Origin: Salpingoeca rosetta
Taxonomy: Eukaryota; Opisthokonta; Choanoflagellata; Craspedida; Salpingoecidae
Length of the DNA: 10,000 nt
Direction: 5' to 3'
NCBI RefSeq assembly: GCF_000188695.1
Contig: NW_004754922.1
Coordinates: forward strand, 701,291 to 711,290
Shown piece after piece: positions 8,417 to 10,000 of the stretch. The position numbers and the translations under genes were made by a program. Under the pieces are notes generated by a model. It was not told where the DNA came from, did not search any database, and saw nothing but the letters and a program-made list of their open reading frames with translations. Within the stretch, counting starts at the first letter, position 1. The number at the start of each line of letters is the position of its first letter.

Positions 8417-8963
8417 TTGTGCCACTCGATTGTCGCTGGGCTCGTGGTTGCACACTTGCGCTGTTTCTTTCTCCTTGCCCCCCTCCCTTCTCTCTGCTCC
8501 CCCGCCCTTATTTCGGGTTTTCTTGTCTCGTTCTCCGTTTGCTTCTCCTTTGTGTGTGGCTCTCTTCTTAGAATCAAGCTGTGGTAGTGATGTGACACGA
8601 TGATAATGTTCGTGTGCGTATTGTGATATGAAGCGTCGTTCTTGCCTTGCATGAATGGCCAAGGATCGTGTGATGTTTTGTTTGTGTTGTCATCTTTTCG
8701 TTCCTTCTCCTACCCTCTTGTTCTTCATTGGTGTCGTTTTGGTGATGACGCTGAATGTGTTTGTGCGCGTTTCTGCTCTCTGAAACTTCGGCGACAACAA
8801 AGTAACCAAAGTACACCCCTTTAAGGCACATCTATCATTGCACTACCGCATCACAGCGGCATGCTGAGTTGGGGATGGACACGGGCGAGGTGGTGAAGGA
8901 TCACCGAAAAAGGGATGTGCTCCTTTTATGAAACACGTCTCACTTACATGCAACACCCTCGAG

Positions 8964-9019
8964 ACACACACACACACACACGCACACATACACACACACA
9001 CGCACACATACACACAAAC
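8964..9019. repeat. CA microsatellite with 20-bp internal period upstream of the mitochondrial-protein gene
   Basis: A CA run followed by a unit starting CGCACACATACACACA, present at 8981 and again at 9001. Confidence 0.93.
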
Positions 9020-9023
9020 ACAT

Positions 9024-9123
9024 CAAGGTAGACAAGAGAAGAAGCAAAGAAGAAAGAAAGGAAGCAAGGAAGACTCAGAGTCAGAAGACTGAAAGGAAAG
9101 AAAGAAAGAAAGAAAGAAAGAAA
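9024..9123. repeat. Purine-rich tract ending in (GAAA)7
   Basis: Nearly all-purine plus strand, with AGAAGCAAAGAAG-type units and then seven perfect GAAA units at 9096-9123. It ends 71 bases before the start codon at 9195, so it lies in the presumed promoter or 5' UTR. Confidence 0.9.
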
Positions 9124-9194
9124 CGCACGCTCATATTGGGTGACGATTCCGTGCAATAATTTTTGGACTTGAGCACATTGCAGGAACGACGAAG

Positions 9195-9474
9195 ATGATG
9201 ACTGCCGCCGCCACGATGTTGTCGTCCTGCGTGCATCGCGTAGTGCTGCTGCCAGCACTCCGCACAGCGCAAGCAACAGCCGCCAGGTACGCGCGCGCGC
9301 GTGTGCGTGTGTGTACGTGTGTGTACGTGTGTGTGTGTACGTGCATGTGTGTGTGTGTGTGTGCTTGCATCCACGCATTCGTCTCGCGGCTGTGTATCAC
9401 AAACAGGACGTCCACACACACGAACACAACCACACAATCACACACGAATACACACACACATACACACACACACG

Positions 9475-9563
<89 letters not shown>

Positions 9564-10000
9564 ACACAACCACACAATCACACACGAATACACACACACA
9601 ATGACGCGCACACATTCACAGACCTGCGGCGTTGCGGAGGATCCACACTGTGCGTTCAGCCCTGGCTCCCGTGACAAGCAAGCCCATGCTTGCACAGCCA
9701 CCGTCGTCACAGTCTTCTTCACAACCATCTCAAACACAAAACGCACCAGAGTCCTTCATGTCAAAGCTTGTCAAAGGTGTGTGTCTGTGTGTGCGGTCTT
9801 TGTCTGTCTGCAGTTGACAACTGTGTGGGTGTCAGCGCTGCTGATCGCTGTTTTGCTTGTGCCAAGGCACTCACAACCTTCACCGCTGACGCGTTGCTGC
9901 GACTGCGTCCCTCCTGCTGTCGCCAGGGCTGGGTGTGCTCGGTGGATTCTACTCAAAGCGGCAAGTGCAGGCAAGGAGCGCGCAGCTCCTCTACAGCTCA
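9195..10000 (+). CDS. Probable mitochondrial protein with targeting peptide; tentative UQCC1/CBP3-type bc1 assembly chaperone (partial)
   Basis: Three exons: 9195-9286, 9622-9776 and 9927 to the window end, GT-AG, phases 2 and 1, giving 107 residues so far. The start is ATG 9195 (a second ATG follows at once). Residues 1-73 contain no Asp or Glu but several Arg (15, 23, 31, 36, 37, 42), with Ala/Leu/Ser richness. This is a textbook mitochondrial presequence, with RRIHTVRSA as a plausible cleavage region. A Ser/Gln/Pro linker (57-72) follows, and the domain starts with ESFMSKLVKGLGVLG and continues GGFYSKRQVQARSAQLLYS. The last pattern (a basic helix, then A-x-x-LY-S) resembles the entry to the ubiquinol-cytochrome c chaperone domain of UQCC1/CBP3. 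The diagnostic part lies outside the window, so the family is a guess; mitochondrial targeting is the firmer claim. Confidence 0.7.
9287..9364 (+). repeat. 78-bp perfectly alternating purine-pyrimidine GT/CG tract at the donor of intron 1
   Basis: From the donor G at 9287 to 9364 purines and pyrimidines alternate without a break. The tract begins with GTACGCGCGCGCGC and continues as GTGTGTAC and TG units. It is both a Z-DNA candidate and the 5' arm of a possible GT/AC intron duplex. Confidence 0.9.
9413..9600 (+). repeat. CA microsatellite bracketed by a perfect 48-bp direct repeat
   Basis: Bases 9413-9460 and 9553-9600 are identical, offset by exactly 140 bases. The core is CGAACACAACCACACAATCA and the rest is CA-type. 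Between them lies a pure CA run of roughly 85 bases. The block reaches to within about 20 bases of the acceptor at 9621. Confidence 0.92.

Larger units (their letters stand above)
8190..9194. other. eRF1 3' UTR and intergenic DNA, no gene recognised
   Basis: About 1 kb separates the eRF1 stop from the next start codon. It holds the 15-bp minisatellite and a 9-bp stem (8360-8368 / 8408-8416). A TC-rich, T-rich stretch (8450-8720) follows, then CA repeats (8964-9019) and a purine-rich tract (9024-9123). I see no conserved protein, tRNA or other RNA gene on either strand, and no AATAAA. The reading frames present are short and low-complexity. Confidence 0.6.

Noticed and set aside
8420..8950. 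Possible tRNA or other small RNA gene
   Set aside because: No cloverleaf-like arms, T-loop (GTTCGA-type) or other RNA signature was found by eye on either strand.
9195..9674. 159-codon frame reading straight through intron 1 of the mitochondrial-protein gene
   Set aside because: The first 30 residues are real, but the rest is His-Thr repeat; a phase-matched GT-AG intron gives a continuous presequence instead.

Overview
The window is nuclear DNA of an intron-rich eukaryote that uses the standard stop codons. All introns that can be placed are GT-AG, coding exons are short (9 to about 280 bases) and GC-rich, and genes are tightly packed on both strands. Almost every intron carries long GT/CA or TCTG microsatellites. 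The combination of compact genes, GT-rich introns and animal-like protein families suggests a unicellular holozoan, most likely a choanoflagellate (Salpingoeca/Monosiga type). That assignment is an inference from style, not proof.

Layout, left to right. (1) Minus strand, about 938 to beyond the left edge: the 5' part of a PH-domain protein gene, four exons visible. (2) Minus strand, 2000-1173: a single-exon DHHC-type palmitoyltransferase with a DHYC active site and a strongly degenerate cysteine-rich domain. (3) Plus strand, 2154-4216: a five-exon atypical dual-specificity phosphatase related to STYX/DUSP19, with an intact HCGAGISR active site. It is divergent from gene 2 across only 153 bases. 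Its 3' UTR region holds GTGGTT repeats, a pure (AC)79 tract and an AATAAA signal. (4) Plus strand, 4771-8189: a ten-exon gene for translation termination factor eRF1, rebuilt as 434 residues with GTS, NIKS, YxCxxxF and GGQ motifs. (5) About 1 kb with no recognised gene (8190-9194), containing a 15-bp 3' UTR minisatellite, a hairpin, CA repeats and a GAAA tract. (6) Plus strand, 9195 to beyond the right edge: the 5' part of a nuclear gene for a probable mitochondrial protein, tentatively the UQCC1/CBP3 cytochrome bc1 assembly chaperone family.

The genes do not form a pathway. The unexplained structure lies in the non-coding DNA. In transcript sense, GT repeats lie near 5' splice sites, and where an intron also has CA repeats these lie near the 3' splice site. 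The first intron of gene 6 is the extreme case: a 78-bp alternating purine-pyrimidine GT arm touches the donor, a CA arm of about 200 bp reaches the acceptor, and there is no polypyrimidine tract. This is the arrangement expected if an RNA hairpin bridges the splice sites.

Exon boundaries were assigned by hand from splice consensus, reading phase and protein conservation. The eRF1 model is very secure, the phosphatase and DHHC models are secure, and the two edge genes are partial.
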